Shown: positions 43,695-53,527, counted from the stretch's first letter. The stretch: 64,000 nucleotides of DNA from Rahnella sp. AA (GCF_002834385.1 NZ_PITQ01000009.1:1-64000), one strand, 5' to 3'. The notes: a model not told the origin generated them from the sequence alone. Made by a program: numbers and translations.

Positions 43695-43732
43695 TCACGC
43701 TTTTTATCGCTGACGCTTGGATTTAGGACTGT

Positions 43733-44369
43733 GTCAGTTTCGGTTTTTCACTAGCCGTGAGGCGATTTCAAAGAACCGAGAAAATTTCGGTTTCTCAATT
43801 GCAGTTATCACTTAACACCGGGTGCCCAAACCGCCCAAGAGAGGGAAGTGCTTTCCCTCTCTTGGATCTCTCCCCGCTTTTTCAACAAGCGCTATCGCTG
43901 GCTGGCTATGTTTCAGCGGCTACAGCTATTGCCGCGAAAACTTGCCGCTGCGCGGTTCCCTTACTCGGTTTCGAGCCACAGGTCTCGAAACACTTCGCTC
44001 GGCAAGCTTTCTGAAAGCGGCTAACAGCTATGTAATTCCGCAAGCTTTCACGAACGGCTGGTTTGCTCCTCCCCCTGCGAAGGGGGAGGTCGGGAGGGGG
44101 TTTAGCAGGCCACTAAGCCGCTAAAACCAACAATCGGCCTGCATCTATCTTCCGAATTACATAGCCTCTGGCCGCTTTCAAAACGACGTCGAGTGAGGAG
44201 TGAGAAACAGCGAGAGTCTTTTTCGAGCAGGTTCGAACCCGAGGCGAGAGAACCGCGCAGCGGCGGCGTTTGCGGCACTAACGGTAGCCGCTGAAACAGT
44301 GCCAGCGAGCGGTAGCGCGCAGTGAAAGAGCCGGAGATTCTTAAGAGGCGCGGCGATAGGCGCCTCTTG
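43733..44369. repeat. Long inverted intergenic repeat, copy A
   Basis: Noncoding. An outer module (CGGTTTTTCACT..., CCGAGAAAATTTCGG, then a 13-bp hairpin at 43835-43865 with loop GTGCT) is followed by two long inverted arms, about 43889-44040 and 44152-44320. The arms share GCGCTATCGCTGGCTGG / reverse complements of AGCG-GTAGCGCGC, TTTCAGCGGCTA, CCGCTGCGCGGTTC and GAAAGCGGC, and close with TATGTAATTC/GAATTACATA. A further hairpin (AAGAGGCG/CGCCTCTT) follows at 44343-44368. Related copies are at 57449 and 60229. Confidence 0.8.
44065..44102. repeat. REP-like palindrome inside repeat A
   Basis: CCTCCCCCT-GCGA-AGGGGGAGG at 44068-44089, followed by TCGGGAGGGGG. It is the same family as the element at 22281-22334 and sits at the centre of the long inverted repeat. 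Confidence 0.65.
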
Positions 44370-44527
44370 AGGCCGGTTTGGGTGGCAACCCAAGGTCTTG
44401 AACTTGACCTCAGGCCGGTTTGGGCGGCAACCCAAGGTTTTGAACTTGACCTCAGGCCAGTTTGGGCGGCAACCCAAGGTTTTGAACTTGACCTAAGGCC
44501 AGCTTGGGTGGCAACCCAAAATCTTAG
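44370..44527. repeat. 42-bp tandem repeat, 3.8 units
   Basis: Units start at 44370, 44412, 44454 and 44496; the last is cut at about 32 bases. Each begins AGGCC(G/A)G(T/C)TTGGG and carries the small hairpin TTGGG(C/T)GGCAACCCAA, then GGTTTTGAACTTGACCT. A single unit stands at the equivalent place in copy B (58021). The region is just downstream of the bcsC stop codon and may act at the 3' end of the bcs mRNA. Confidence 0.88.
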
Positions 44528-44548
44528 CGCCCAATGCCCGCTCCGGCA

Positions 44549-47500
44549 TTACTTAAAGTCCGCGTACGGTACTAACGGTTGTGGCGGCATATCCAAATCC
44601 CCCTGCCATCCGCTCATGGAATATCGCGCGTACAGCAGAAAATGACTTGGTGTGTAATCTTTCGCCTGCTGAATATCGATCCCCCCGCCCACTGTCCAGT
44701 GGGAACTCACTCGCCGTTCAACCAGCGCCTGAAGCGTGTAACCGAACCCGGAACCGCTGCTGCCGGTTTCGATAGCGCCTTTATCCGGCAGAGAATCAGG
44801 AATGAGATTCTGGATCGGATAACGCTTTTCATCGCTGGTCGACGAGCGTGACCACGAAACAGAGCCGCCCAGTTGCCAGGACCAGTTTTCGGTACGCTGA
44901 CGGTAATTCACCGGCACCGATAAAGAGAAATACTGCTGCGGACTGTAGTAACCGCCTTGCCCCAGCGTGTAGCCGCTGAGATCTTTCTGGTAATGCCACA
45001 GCATAGAGCTGAGGCCGACGGTCGCGCGGCGATTATCTTCGTTGATGACTTTGTAGTAATAACCTCCCATCAGACGTTCGCGGGTGTTGTCTTCGACGTT
45101 TTCACCCGTCAGCTGATGTGCGCTGACGTCTGCCCAGACGCCGTTTGCCAGCCCCTGATCGTAGCTCAGGCCCAGGCTGGCACCGGTTGCGCGAACGCCG
45201 CCCCAGGTGGTGCCGGTTCCCGGATCTTTTGCACCGGCAAAGGAAAGCAGTGAGCTTGAAACCGGACGGCGTGAAACGGTGGTCGTCCAGCCGATATCGC
45301 CCCAGTCTCCGCTGTAGGCCAGCCCGCCGACCCAGTCAACGACCGGGAAGCCCAGCGGCGTGGTGCCCAGATCCCCTTTCCATTTGTCGTTTTCCCAGCC
45401 CGCGCCCAGGCTGACGCCGTTGGCCGTCTGGCTGCGGTAACGCCGGCAATTCTGATCACTACAGGTCCCGAAACTGGCCTCGTAGTTGCCGTTTTGGTTG
45501 TCGAACGTTCCTGCGTCCATGCGCACCCAGTCGGCGCGCAGGAATCCGCGCCCCTGATAAACCGGCATATCGGCCTGGAACATGGTGGTGTTGGCGGTGA
45601 GATCGGATTTCCCCGGTGTCCCGCTGGAGGTCCAGGAATCGGTATCGACGGTGAAATTCACGTCCTGCTGGCGGTACAGGTCATGCGCGTCAGACCGGAT
45701 ACCACGTTTCAACCAGTCATCGCTGGCGTTGTTGCGGGTCAGGCGGGTGTAACTGTCATTGTCCTGCGGCACGCTGTCAGTTATCCCACTGGCAACCATC
45801 GCCTGTTCGTAATCCTGACGCGACAGATCAGGCTGGCCGAGTTGCTGCTCAACGTTGGCCGCATTGCGATAAATCAGCGCTTTATCCTGCCCGGCGGGTT
45901 GTATACGGGCCGCAGTTTTCAGCGGTTGTAACAGTGCGGCAGCGCGCGAGGTTTCGCCCACGTCAAGCCAGGCCATGGCGACACGCCGCTGCTGATTGAG
46001 GCTCATGCCTTTCAGATCGGCAGTTTGCAGCAGTTGTTTTGCCTGCGATTTGTTGCCCGCTGCTACTGCGGTATCAATATCGGTAAGCGTTTTATCGAGC
46101 TGAATGCGCTGCGCCATTTCACGCATGTTGTCGTTCCACTTCGCTTCCGGCAGCGTATGCAGATGGTCTAACGCCGCCTGATCACGATCAGAACCTGAAA
46201 GGTAAAGCGAATAGGCGTAAACCTGTTCCGGATCCGCCGGGCGTTTTGCCGCAAGGTGCGCAAAAGCGGTATCGGCCTGCGCAGGTTCTCCGGCTTCACG
46301 CAGGGCGTTGGCGTAGTGATAGGTGGTCCAGACATCGTCCGGATTCAGTTTCAGGGCTTCGCCATAACGGTTCGCGGCCTGATTCCACTGGCGGTTAGCA
46401 ACATACTTTTCGGCCTGCGCAGTGACAATGTCACTTTGTAAACCACGTTGTTTATCCGCCAGCTTGGCCTGTGACGCTGCCGGTAAAGAATTAAGGTAAT
46501 CGAGCGCTTTTTGTGATGACTGCCGCTGGTAAATATTCACCAGCCCGCGCTGGGCGCTGCTGTTATCGCGTTCCAGGCGCAGCGCATGCAAATAAGCCTG
46601 CTCCGCCTGCGGGTCATTTTTGCGAGCAACCGCCACGTCGCCAATACCGATCAGCGCCCACGGGTCGCGTGAGTCGATACGCTGCGCCTGTTTGTACGCG
46701 GCTTCGGCCTGATCAAGCTGTCCGGATTTCAGCGCTTTATCACCCTGATCTATTTTCAGCCAGTAACTGTTGGTCTGGATCAGGCTGGTCCATTTACCTG
46801 AGTTATAACCATCAGTTTCTGCGGCTTTAGCACGTTCGAACAGGTTCAGCGCCTGCTGACGGTTACCGGCACGGGAATATGCCAGCCCCATCGCACCCAG
46901 CACTTCGGCATCATTCGGTTTAGCCTGCAACGCCTGTTTAAGCGGTGCGATTGCGCCCGTTGAGCCGCCCTTGCTGACCTGTGCCAGCCCGCGAACGCGA
47001 GCCTGATAGTGGGGATCGGCCAGCAACGCCTGCTGACGCTGAAGTTCCTGTTGCGCCGCAATCACCTGCGGGCCGGTATCAAAGGCCGCGATAAACTGTT
47101 GCAACGCGACAACGCTGCCATTGCCCACCGGCTGGTCTTTGATTTTTGCCAGCCATAAATCTGCGGCGGGCGAGCGCCCTTCGTTGGTGGTGGCAATCTG
47201 TTTCACCAGCCCGACGGCTTTGGCATTATCACCTTCATCAAACGCCATCTGCGCCAGTTGCAAGCGCAACTGCACATCGCCCGGATACTGATTATTCAGT
47301 GCCTGTAACTGCGCCTGCGCACGGGCCTTTTGCCCCGGGAGGCGGGCGATTAATTGCCAGTATTCTACCGCCAGATCTAAGGTTGGCGGCTGACCTGCGA
47401 AAAGCTGGTCATATTGCGCTTTGGCTTCATCCAGGCGCCCTGCCGTCGCCAGCAAACGCGTCTGCTGAAGTTTTTGCTGCATCTCCGGCGAGGCGATTTT

Positions 47501-47836
47501 CAGGCTGAGCTGCGCCTGACGGTATTCGTCAGAATCAGGGGCGATCTGTTTAATTTTTTCCAACTGCTGCTGAGCCGTCGCCTGATCGCCCTCACGTAAT
47601 AAAAGCCGCAGGCGGGCGGACAGGACCTCAGGATTTCGCGGGTCCATCAGTTCCAGGCGAAACAGAGACTGACGCACCAGATCATCCTGGTGGCTGGCCT
47701 CCCCGATGCGCACCTGTTCCAGCAACCATTGTTCCGGAGAGACAACGGGGGCCGAAAGCGCAGGTGCTGCCAGCAACGCCAGCCCCAGGGTCAGGGCCAG
47801 CGGATTGAAGATAAACGGTATCCGGCGAACGTTCAC
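44549..47836 (-). CDS. bcsC: Cellulose synthase complex outer membrane subunit
   Basis: About 1,095 residues (E. coli BcsC 1,157). A signal peptide (ALTLGLALLAAPALSA) is followed by about 18 TPR-like helical repeats across residues 30-750 and a C-terminal 16-strand barrel domain ending PPQPLVPYADFK. YYKVINEDNRRATVGLSSM, LSGYTLGQGGYYSPQ and DIQQAKDYTPSHFLLYARYS match BcsC. It scaffolds peptidoglycan and exports the glucan through the outer membrane. I chose GTG at 47836: AGGAA precedes it and the signal peptide starts there. ATG at 47857 or 47854, inside bcsB, is the alternative. It directly follows bcsB, with no bcsZ. Confidence 0.94.
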   Translation of the reverse strand: MNVRRIPFIFNPLALTLGLALLAAPALSAPVVSPEQWLLEQVRIGEASHQDDLVRQSLFRLELMDPRNPEVLSARLRLLLREGDQATAQQQLEKIKQIAPDSDEYRQAQLSLKIASPEMQQKLQQTRLLATAGRLDEAKAQYDQLFAGQPPTLDLAVEYWQLIARLPGQKARAQAQLQALNNQYPGDVQLRLQLAQMAFDEGDNAKAVGLVKQIATTNEGRSPAADLWLAKIKDQPVGNGSVVALQQFIAAFDTGPQVIAAQQELQRQQALLADPHYQARVRGLAQVSKGGSTGAIAPLKQALQAKPNDAEVLGAMGLAYSRAGNRQQALNLFERAKAAETDGYNSGKWTSLIQTNSYWLKIDQGDKALKSGQLDQAEAAYKQAQRIDSRDPWALIGIGDVAVARKNDPQAEQAYLHALRLERDNSSAQRGLVNIYQRQSSQKALDYLNSLPAASQAKLADKQRGLQSDIVTAQAEKYVANRQWNQAANRYGEALKLNPDDVWTTYHYANALREAGEPAQADTAFAHLAAKRPADPEQVYAYSLYLSGSDRDQAALDHLHTLPEAKWNDNMREMAQRIQLDKTLTDIDTAVAAGNKSQAKQLLQTADLKGMSLNQQRRVAMAWLDVGETSRAAALLQPLKTAARIQPAGQDKALIYRNAANVEQQLGQPDLSRQDYEQAMVASGITDSVPQDNDSYTRLTRNNASDDWLKRGIRSDAHDLYRQQDVNFTVDTDSWTSSGTPGKSDLTANTTMFQADMPVYQGRGFLRADWVRMDAGTFDNQNGNYEASFGTCSDQNCRRYRSQTANGVSLGAGWENDKWKGDLGTTPLGFPVVDWVGGLAYSGDWGDIGWTTTVSRRPVSSSLLSFAGAKDPGTGTTWGGVRATGASLGLSYDQGLANGVWADVSAHQLTGENVEDNTRERLMGGYYYKVINEDNRRATVGLSSMLWHYQKDLSGYTLGQGGYYSPQQYFSLSVPVNYRQRTENWSWQLGGSVSWSRSSTSDEKRYPIQNLIPDSLPDKGAIETGSSGSGFGYTLQALVERRVSSHWTVGGGIDIQQAKDYTPSHFLLYARYSMSGWQGDLDMPPQPLVPYADFK

Positions 47837-47840
47837 AAGC

Positions 47841-50192
47841 TTATTCCTGGTCATCATCAGACAGACGACGACGCGCCAGAGAGCGCAGGCCGGTCCACAG
47901 CAGGATGGCAGCCAGAATCACCACAATCACCGCCATCAGCGCCAGCAATGCAGGATGGTTTGCCAGCGCATTCCAGACACGCTCCCACCAAGGCAGATGA
48001 CCGACATAATAGGTATCGCCGACCTTCAGGCTTTCCACGCCGGAATCGCGCACCACCGTCACCGAACCAAAGACCTGCGCCCGCTGTTTGGTGTCTTGCA
48101 TCGACGTATTGAGCATTTCAAAGCCTTTTTGCCCGTTCGCCATCAGTGCCACAACGCTGCGCTGGTCATAATAAGGCGACTGCAAGCCGACAATGGCCGC
48201 AATCGGCCCCTGCGCGTTGATTTGCGCGCTGGCATCCACGCGCGCATCACTGGCCGGTGCCGTGTTATCCGGTAAGGCGGTCTGGCGGATCGGTGTATTC
48301 ACCGCATCGCGCGCCGCATCAAGCAGCAGATTAGCCTTTTTATCATCGCGCATGGTGTCGTCACGCATGCCAGCAGGCAGGTTACCGATAACCAGTAAAT
48401 CGGCATCGGTGGCCTTGGCTTTCGCGGTATCCTCCGTCAGGCTGACGCCGAGGGACGGATAGCCCGTCAGTGCGCCGATATTGCCCATCGCATCAAGCAA
48501 CGTGGTCAGCTGGACTGGCTGAGGTTGTGGCTGAACCAGCAGCAGCGTTTGTGACAAATCGGCCATACGGCTGAACGGGAAACCGGCATTAGCAAATGCA
48601 CGCAGATCCGGCATCGCCATAAAGTGACGGTAACCGGAGAAATCGATGGTAGAACTGTCATCAATCACGACGTGGTTTGGCACGGTGGTGTAAGTTTCGC
48701 AACGTCCTTCGGTCCCGCTTGCCAGCAGCGAGGTGTAGTCAAAATCAAAGCGCATCTGGTTTACCGCACCGAGTTTCAGCGCCGGAATATTCAGATCTTT
48801 GCTGCCATCGAGCAGCCCCTGTAACAGGGACAAATGCAGGAGCTGTGAATCTTCGTCATGACCGGTTTTCAGCGTCAAATCCTGCACAAACTGGTTATTC
48901 AGGCTGATGCTCAGGCGGGAGGTGTTTTTCAGCTGCGGCGAGGTGTAGCGATATTTCAGACGCATATCGATACCGGTACTGTTAATCAGGAACAGATCCG
49001 GCGGCAGGTTGATGTTCACAGTGATCGGGTTAGGCTGAATGCCGTCGGACTGCAACTGTTCAGCGTATTGTTTAAGCTCGCCGAAGTTCATCGGGCGGTC
49101 AGTACGCACCCAGTTTGGTGCGTCATAAGGCTGACGTGGCTGGATCTGGTCAACTTTATCCACACCGACAGTTTCACCACGGAACAGAATATTACCTTGC
49201 GCGATCCCTTTCACCGCGGTCAGCAGGTCGTTGTCATCACGCCCCAAAATCAGCAGCATTTTGACGTAAGGATTATCCGCGCGGCTGATCATCTGTACGA
49301 CCGGCCCTTTCACCGGCGGCATGTCTTTCAGGAAATCGGGGCGTTTATCGTTGGTGGCAAACACCACCGCGTGGCTGTCCGGAAGCTGGTTATACAGCGT
49401 CGGGAATGCCTGCCCGCGCCACTGTGCTTTGGTCCCAAACCATGAAGCCAGAATAGCGGCGGCCTGCTGCTGGCTGGCATCAGGTGACGCCGCGAAGACC
49501 ATTGGCAGGTTCAGCGGGCGGCTGTCGCGGGCATCAAAGAACGGCACCGGGAAATGCGCCAGATCATTACTCAGCGGCAGTTTCTGGTATTGCAGGCTGA
49601 GCGAACTGCCTTTGCCGATCTCCAGCCACAGCGTGGTGTTGGCCGGATTTTCACAGACGTTCTGGTAATGACCGATAAATTCCAGGCGAATACGGTTGAA
49701 GTCGGTGATGTAGCGTGGATCGATGACCATCTGTAAGTGATTTTTCTTACCGAGCTGGTCTTTGTCTATCACTTCAACGCCCATCAGCTGGTCATTGAGA
49801 TACACCTTAAGATGTGATTGCACCGGAATTAATGATGGCGACGGTGTGAACTCCAGGTTCAGGGTCGCCTGCGTGACCACTTCATCGCTGCGCACACCAA
49901 ATTCGATTTGCCCGTTAGGCTGAATACCGCGCAAGGTGATCGCGCCCGGCGTAGGCGCGACATCAGCAAACGGCAGCGTCACGTTACGTACCGGCGCACC
50001 CGGAATAATCATCGGATTTACCGCCGGGGCAACCATTGGCAAAGTCACCTGAGGCGCAGGCATTGTGCCATTTTGGGGAACCACCGCCGCAGCGCCGGCG
50101 GAAGCCTGTTCGCTGAAAGCCGGCGCGGCTGAACCCAAAGCCAGTGTCATCAATGCAGATGACATCAAAGTGGTTAAAGGAAGTCTTTTCAT
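47841..50192 (-). CDS. bcsB: Cellulose synthase periplasmic subunit
   Basis: 783 residues. An N-terminal signal (LMTLALGSAAPAFS) and a Pro/Val-rich linker precede two carbohydrate-binding-like/flavodoxin-like repeats (TLRGIQPNGQIEFGVRSDEV, VYLNDQLMGVEVIDKD; later VNINLPPDLFLINSTGIDM). A C-terminal membrane helix (ALLALMAVIVVILAAILLW) is followed by a basic tail. It guides the nascent glucan across the periplasm and is needed for BcsA activity. The start codon overlaps the bcsA stop codon. Confidence 0.94.
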   Translation of the reverse strand: MKRLPLTTLMSSALMTLALGSAAPAFSEQASAGAAAVVPQNGTMPAPQVTLPMVAPAVNPMIIPGAPVRNVTLPFADVAPTPGAITLRGIQPNGQIEFGVRSDEVVTQATLNLEFTPSPSLIPVQSHLKVYLNDQLMGVEVIDKDQLGKKNHLQMVIDPRYITDFNRIRLEFIGHYQNVCENPANTTLWLEIGKGSSLSLQYQKLPLSNDLAHFPVPFFDARDSRPLNLPMVFAASPDASQQQAAAILASWFGTKAQWRGQAFPTLYNQLPDSHAVVFATNDKRPDFLKDMPPVKGPVVQMISRADNPYVKMLLILGRDDNDLLTAVKGIAQGNILFRGETVGVDKVDQIQPRQPYDAPNWVRTDRPMNFGELKQYAEQLQSDGIQPNPITVNINLPPDLFLINSTGIDMRLKYRYTSPQLKNTSRLSISLNNQFVQDLTLKTGHDEDSQLLHLSLLQGLLDGSKDLNIPALKLGAVNQMRFDFDYTSLLASGTEGRCETYTTVPNHVVIDDSSTIDFSGYRHFMAMPDLRAFANAGFPFSRMADLSQTLLLVQPQPQPVQLTTLLDAMGNIGALTGYPSLGVSLTEDTAKAKATDADLLVIGNLPAGMRDDTMRDDKKANLLLDAARDAVNTPIRQTALPDNTAPASDARVDASAQINAQGPIAAIVGLQSPYYDQRSVVALMANGQKGFEMLNTSMQDTKQRAQVFGSVTVVRDSGVESLKVGDTYYVGHLPWWERVWNALANHPALLALMAVIVVILAAILLWTGLRSLARRRLSDDDQE

Positions 50193-52804
50193 TGTTTTGT
50201 CATCATCAGGTTGGATTCATCAGGCTGAACGGACAGCGGTGGATTACGCGGTGCAAAAGACAGCAGCCAGCAACCAAAAGTTTGTGTTCTGGAGGTCAGC
50301 GGGCGATATCGCTGCGGAGCAATGTCCAGCATCCGCAAATAACCACGGATACCCAGCCCCAGCACTTCCCGCAGGCTTTCCATCGGTTTGTCTTCAGGGA
50401 AACTGTCTTCGCGCAATACCCAGCTATCAGCACGGGCAAAGGTACATTGAATGAAATCGATGTGTTGCTGCGTGGTTAATGGCAGCAGCTGCATGCCGAT
50501 GCTTTTGCCAAAGACACGGCTGATCTGCATCGGGAAAGTATATTCCTGCTGACCACGGTGCAGCAGCAAGGTGACGTTGTCACCCGCCTGGAACTGGCCG
50601 GCGCTCTCTGTTTCCAGCCCTACGCCGTTGTCCGAATAATCCTGTACCGTACAAACATACATGTGGCCATCAGGCTTTAATAAAGAAGCAGGCATTCTGG
50701 CTTCAACACGATGAGCCTGCCGCACCTGTTTGGATTCAAACGCCACGGCGATCGCCCCGCCCAAAATGATCATGTTGTAAATCACCCACGCCATGCTCAC
50801 CAGCACCGTCAAAATTTCATCTGTACGACCGTACATCACGCGGTAAATCCCAAAGAACAGGCCTGCCAGATTAAGCAACATCAGAATCTGATAAGGACGG
50901 CTGATTTTCCAGTCAACGTAAGCGTGCTTATTTAGTCCCCCTTTCGCCGTGACGTTAAATGTCCCGGCGTGTGGATTAAACAAAGCCACCGTGGTTGGCC
51001 TCGCGATATACCACGCCAGCACAGTTTCGTAGATTTCATTCCAGAATGAATGGCGGTATTTCCCCTGCACCCGCGAGTTAGTCAGGCTGGCGTGGATCAT
51101 ATGCGGCAGGACATACAGCGCGATCGCCAGCGCCGGGGCGTAAATGACGTACGCGTGCAGCAGCAAAAACGCCAAAGGTGCGGTCAGGAAGATCAGCCGC
51201 GGAATACCGGCCAGAAAGTGCATCATGGCATTGGCATAGCACAGGCGCTGCGCCAGTTTCAGCCCTTTGCCAAACAGCGGGTTATCAAGGCGGAAAATCT
51301 GCACCATCCCGCGCGCCCAGCGAATACGCTGGCTGACGTGTGCTGACAGGCTTTCTGTCGCCAGCCCGGCGGCCTGCGGAATGCGGATATACGCCGAGCT
51401 GTAGCCGTGGCGGTGCATCCTCAGCGAAGTGTGGGCATCTTCTGTTACGGTCTCAACGGCAATACCACCGATTTCATCGAGCACATCACGGCGTAACACC
51501 GCGCATGAACCACAGAAGAAACTGGCATCCCACAGATCGTTGCCGTCCTGCACCAGGCCATAAAACAACTCACCTTCGTTTGGCGTACGGCGCATGCGGC
51601 CCAAATTTCGCTCAAACGGATCGGGTGAGAAAAAGTGGTGCGGCGTTTGCAACATGCTGAGTTTTTTGTCTTTAAAGAACCAGCCGACGGTCAGTTGCAG
51701 GAAAGAACGGGTCGGCACATGGTCGCAGTCAAAAATCGCCACCAGGTCACTTTTCGCCTGCTTCAATGCATTATTGATATTGCCCGCTTTGGCATGTTCA
51801 TGCGTTTTGCGCGCAATATATTTGATGCCAATTTTGTGTGCAAAATCGGCAAATTCCTGGCGATTGCCATCATCAAGCAGATAAATGGTGAGTTTCTCAC
51901 GCGGCCAGTCGAGCCCCAGTGCCGCATAGAGCGTCGGTTTGACCACGCTGAGATCTTCATTATAAGTCGGGATCATCAGGTCAACCGTCGGCCAGGTGGA
52001 GACATCCGCAGGCATCGGCACCGGTTTGCGGTTGAGTGGCCAGATGGTCTGGATATAGCCGAGAACCAGAACGGTCCATGAATAAGTTTCCGCCCCCAGC
52101 AGCAATAAACCGCAAATCAGGCTTAACGGATCTTCCCAGTTCAGCGTCGAGGTATAACGCCACCACAGGTAGCGACAGGAGATGGTCAGCGACAAGACGA
52201 TCATCATCAGCGCGGGGAAGCGCCCCGGAATGCGGCGGATAATCATCGCGATGCTCCATAAAAGCACCACGAAAACAAACTGAGCGATATAACCAAATGG
52301 TTGTGAAATACAGAACATCGCCAGCGTGATAGCAACCAGCCCCGCCAGCAGCATCAGTACACGTTTGCCCATACGGTTCATCTTGCCCAGACGCCGTGTA
52401 ACACGCCCTTCAAGCGGGCTTTGCGTCACCTGTTTAGGCAATGACTCCAGCCAGCGGTTCGCTTTTTCCCGCCATTGTTGCGGCCAGCGCGAATAGACAA
52501 CGCGTTCACGCCCGCCACCGGCAGGTATAATGATCAACAGCCACAGGCTCTGGACAATATAACGCAGCGGATCCGCCAGGCGCGGGCGCGATGGCGACAA
52601 TTGCGGATACCAGCGCGTACGCTGTGCATTCACCCTGCGCCACGCCGGTGATTCAAACTTCAGGAGCAGCCAGCAGGCAGCCACGCAGAAGAGCATGACT
52701 CCTGAGGCCGGGCGGGAGGCATGGCTGGCACGGTAATGCCGGTAGCGGTGCTGTAATTCAGCAACTACCGGTGGCACCAGAAACAAATTCAGCAGGCGAT
52801 TCAT
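50189..52804 (-). CDS. bcsA: Cellulose synthase catalytic subunit (UDP-forming)
   Basis: 871 residues (E. coli 872). It has eight or more membrane helices and a family 2 glycosyltransferase domain with YLLDDGNRQEF, AIFDCDHVPTRSF, SFFCGSCAV, TVTEDAHTSLRMHRHGY and QRIRWARGM (Q(Q/R)xRW). The C-terminal PilZ domain carries RVEAR and DYSDNGVGLE, the c-di-GMP ligands RxxxR and (D/N)xSxxG. It polymerises UDP-glucose to beta-1,4-glucan at the inner membrane when c-di-GMP is bound. It overlaps bcsQ upstream and bcsB downstream by four bases. Confidence 0.97.
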   Translation of the reverse strand: MNRLLNLFLVPPVVAELQHRYRHYRASHASRPASGVMLFCVAACWLLLKFESPAWRRVNAQRTRWYPQLSPSRPRLADPLRYIVQSLWLLIIIPAGGGRERVVYSRWPQQWREKANRWLESLPKQVTQSPLEGRVTRRLGKMNRMGKRVLMLLAGLVAITLAMFCISQPFGYIAQFVFVVLLWSIAMIIRRIPGRFPALMMIVLSLTISCRYLWWRYTSTLNWEDPLSLICGLLLLGAETYSWTVLVLGYIQTIWPLNRKPVPMPADVSTWPTVDLMIPTYNEDLSVVKPTLYAALGLDWPREKLTIYLLDDGNRQEFADFAHKIGIKYIARKTHEHAKAGNINNALKQAKSDLVAIFDCDHVPTRSFLQLTVGWFFKDKKLSMLQTPHHFFSPDPFERNLGRMRRTPNEGELFYGLVQDGNDLWDASFFCGSCAVLRRDVLDEIGGIAVETVTEDAHTSLRMHRHGYSSAYIRIPQAAGLATESLSAHVSQRIRWARGMVQIFRLDNPLFGKGLKLAQRLCYANAMMHFLAGIPRLIFLTAPLAFLLLHAYVIYAPALAIALYVLPHMIHASLTNSRVQGKYRHSFWNEIYETVLAWYIARPTTVALFNPHAGTFNVTAKGGLNKHAYVDWKISRPYQILMLLNLAGLFFGIYRVMYGRTDEILTVLVSMAWVIYNMIILGGAIAVAFESKQVRQAHRVEARMPASLLKPDGHMYVCTVQDYSDNGVGLETESAGQFQAGDNVTLLLHRGQQEYTFPMQISRVFGKSIGMQLLPLTTQQHIDFIQCTFARADSWVLREDSFPEDKPMESLREVLGLGIRGYLRMLDIAPQRYRPLTSRTQTFGCWLLSFAPRNPPLSVQPDESNLMMTKQ

Positions 52805-53526
52805 TTTATCTGACTCCGCACATCTTTCGGATGGCGTAAGTTCAGCAGGAACCAGTTAGCCAGTGTATTCATTTCCCGGCTGATTTTACTGTTGCCCTTC
52901 CATTCTCCGACAGGTTGTTTTGCCGCCAGAGATTCCGCCATCGCTTCATCACGGTGTAAAATTACGGGTATCAGGGCTGGCAAGGTTTCTTGCCATAACA
53001 GCAGAATATCCTGTTGCAACTGGCTGGAAGGGACAAACTGATTAAGCAGATAACGCCCGTTAGCGGGCAATATGTGCTGATGCAGACGGATATGTGATTG
53101 GGTATCAGCATGTACAAGCACCAGGGTGCTGTCAGCAATGGCCTGTGCAGGCCCGGGATCGGCAGCCGGGGAGTCGATCAGGATCCAATCATAAACGCCC
53201 GTGTTTTTGATCTGCTCAATGGCCTTTCCCCAGTCAAACTTCGCAAAGTTGCCGCTTTCAGGGGATGAATAACCGTAAGGCAAAAAATCGAGATGGGAAT
53301 GGTAGCGCATGGCGGATTGTTGCCAGTGCTCACCTGCACTGTGCGCATAATGCCAGCCGCGGGCCTGTGCGAAGGGCATGCCGAAATGCAAACGCAACAA
53401 ATTTTCCGGTGAGAAGTCGATCACCAGAACCTTTTCATTAAGTTGCGCGAGCCCCCACGCCAGTGCGGCCGTCACGGACGTCGTCCCCGTGCCGCCACGA
53501 AAACCCTGTAATGCGATGACAGCCAT
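52801..53526 (-). CDS. bcsQ: BcsQ, MinD/ParA-like cellulose synthesis factor
   Basis: 241 residues. The N-terminus MAVIALQGFRGGTGTTSVTA is the deviant P-loop of E. coli BcsQ (RGGVGTTT), without the usual Lys of KGGxGK. VLVIDFSPENLLRLHFG and DWILIDSPAADPGPAQAIAD follow. BcsQ, with BcsR, assembles on the cytosolic side of the synthase and fixes it at the cell pole. One base separates it from bcsR, and its stop overlaps bcsA. It is full length, with no premature stop like that in E. coli K-12. Confidence 0.93.
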   Translation of the reverse strand: MAVIALQGFRGGTGTTSVTAALAWGLAQLNEKVLVIDFSPENLLRLHFGMPFAQARGWHYAHSAGEHWQQSAMRYHSHLDFLPYGYSSPESGNFAKFDWGKAIEQIKNTGVYDWILIDSPAADPGPAQAIADSTLVLVHADTQSHIRLHQHILPANGRYLLNQFVPSSQLQQDILLLWQETLPALIPVILHRDEAMAESLAAKQPVGEWKGNSKISREMNTLANWFLLNLRHPKDVRSQIK

Positions 53527-53527
53527 C

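Noticed and set aside
44178-44477. Open frames through the 42-bp repeat on both strands with 14-residue repeated peptides
   Set aside because: The repetition is explained by a 42-base unit being divisible by three. There is no ribosome binding site, and open frames exist on both strands, as expected for structured noncoding repeats.
44370-44527. Possible CRISPR array
   Set aside because: Units are contiguous 42-bp tandem copies with no unique spacers, and no cas genes are nearby.
52801-53526. BcsQ considered broken because its P-loop lacks the usual Lys
   Set aside because: The same RGG-x-GTT form is seen in functional E. coli BcsQ as I remember it, and the frame is full length.
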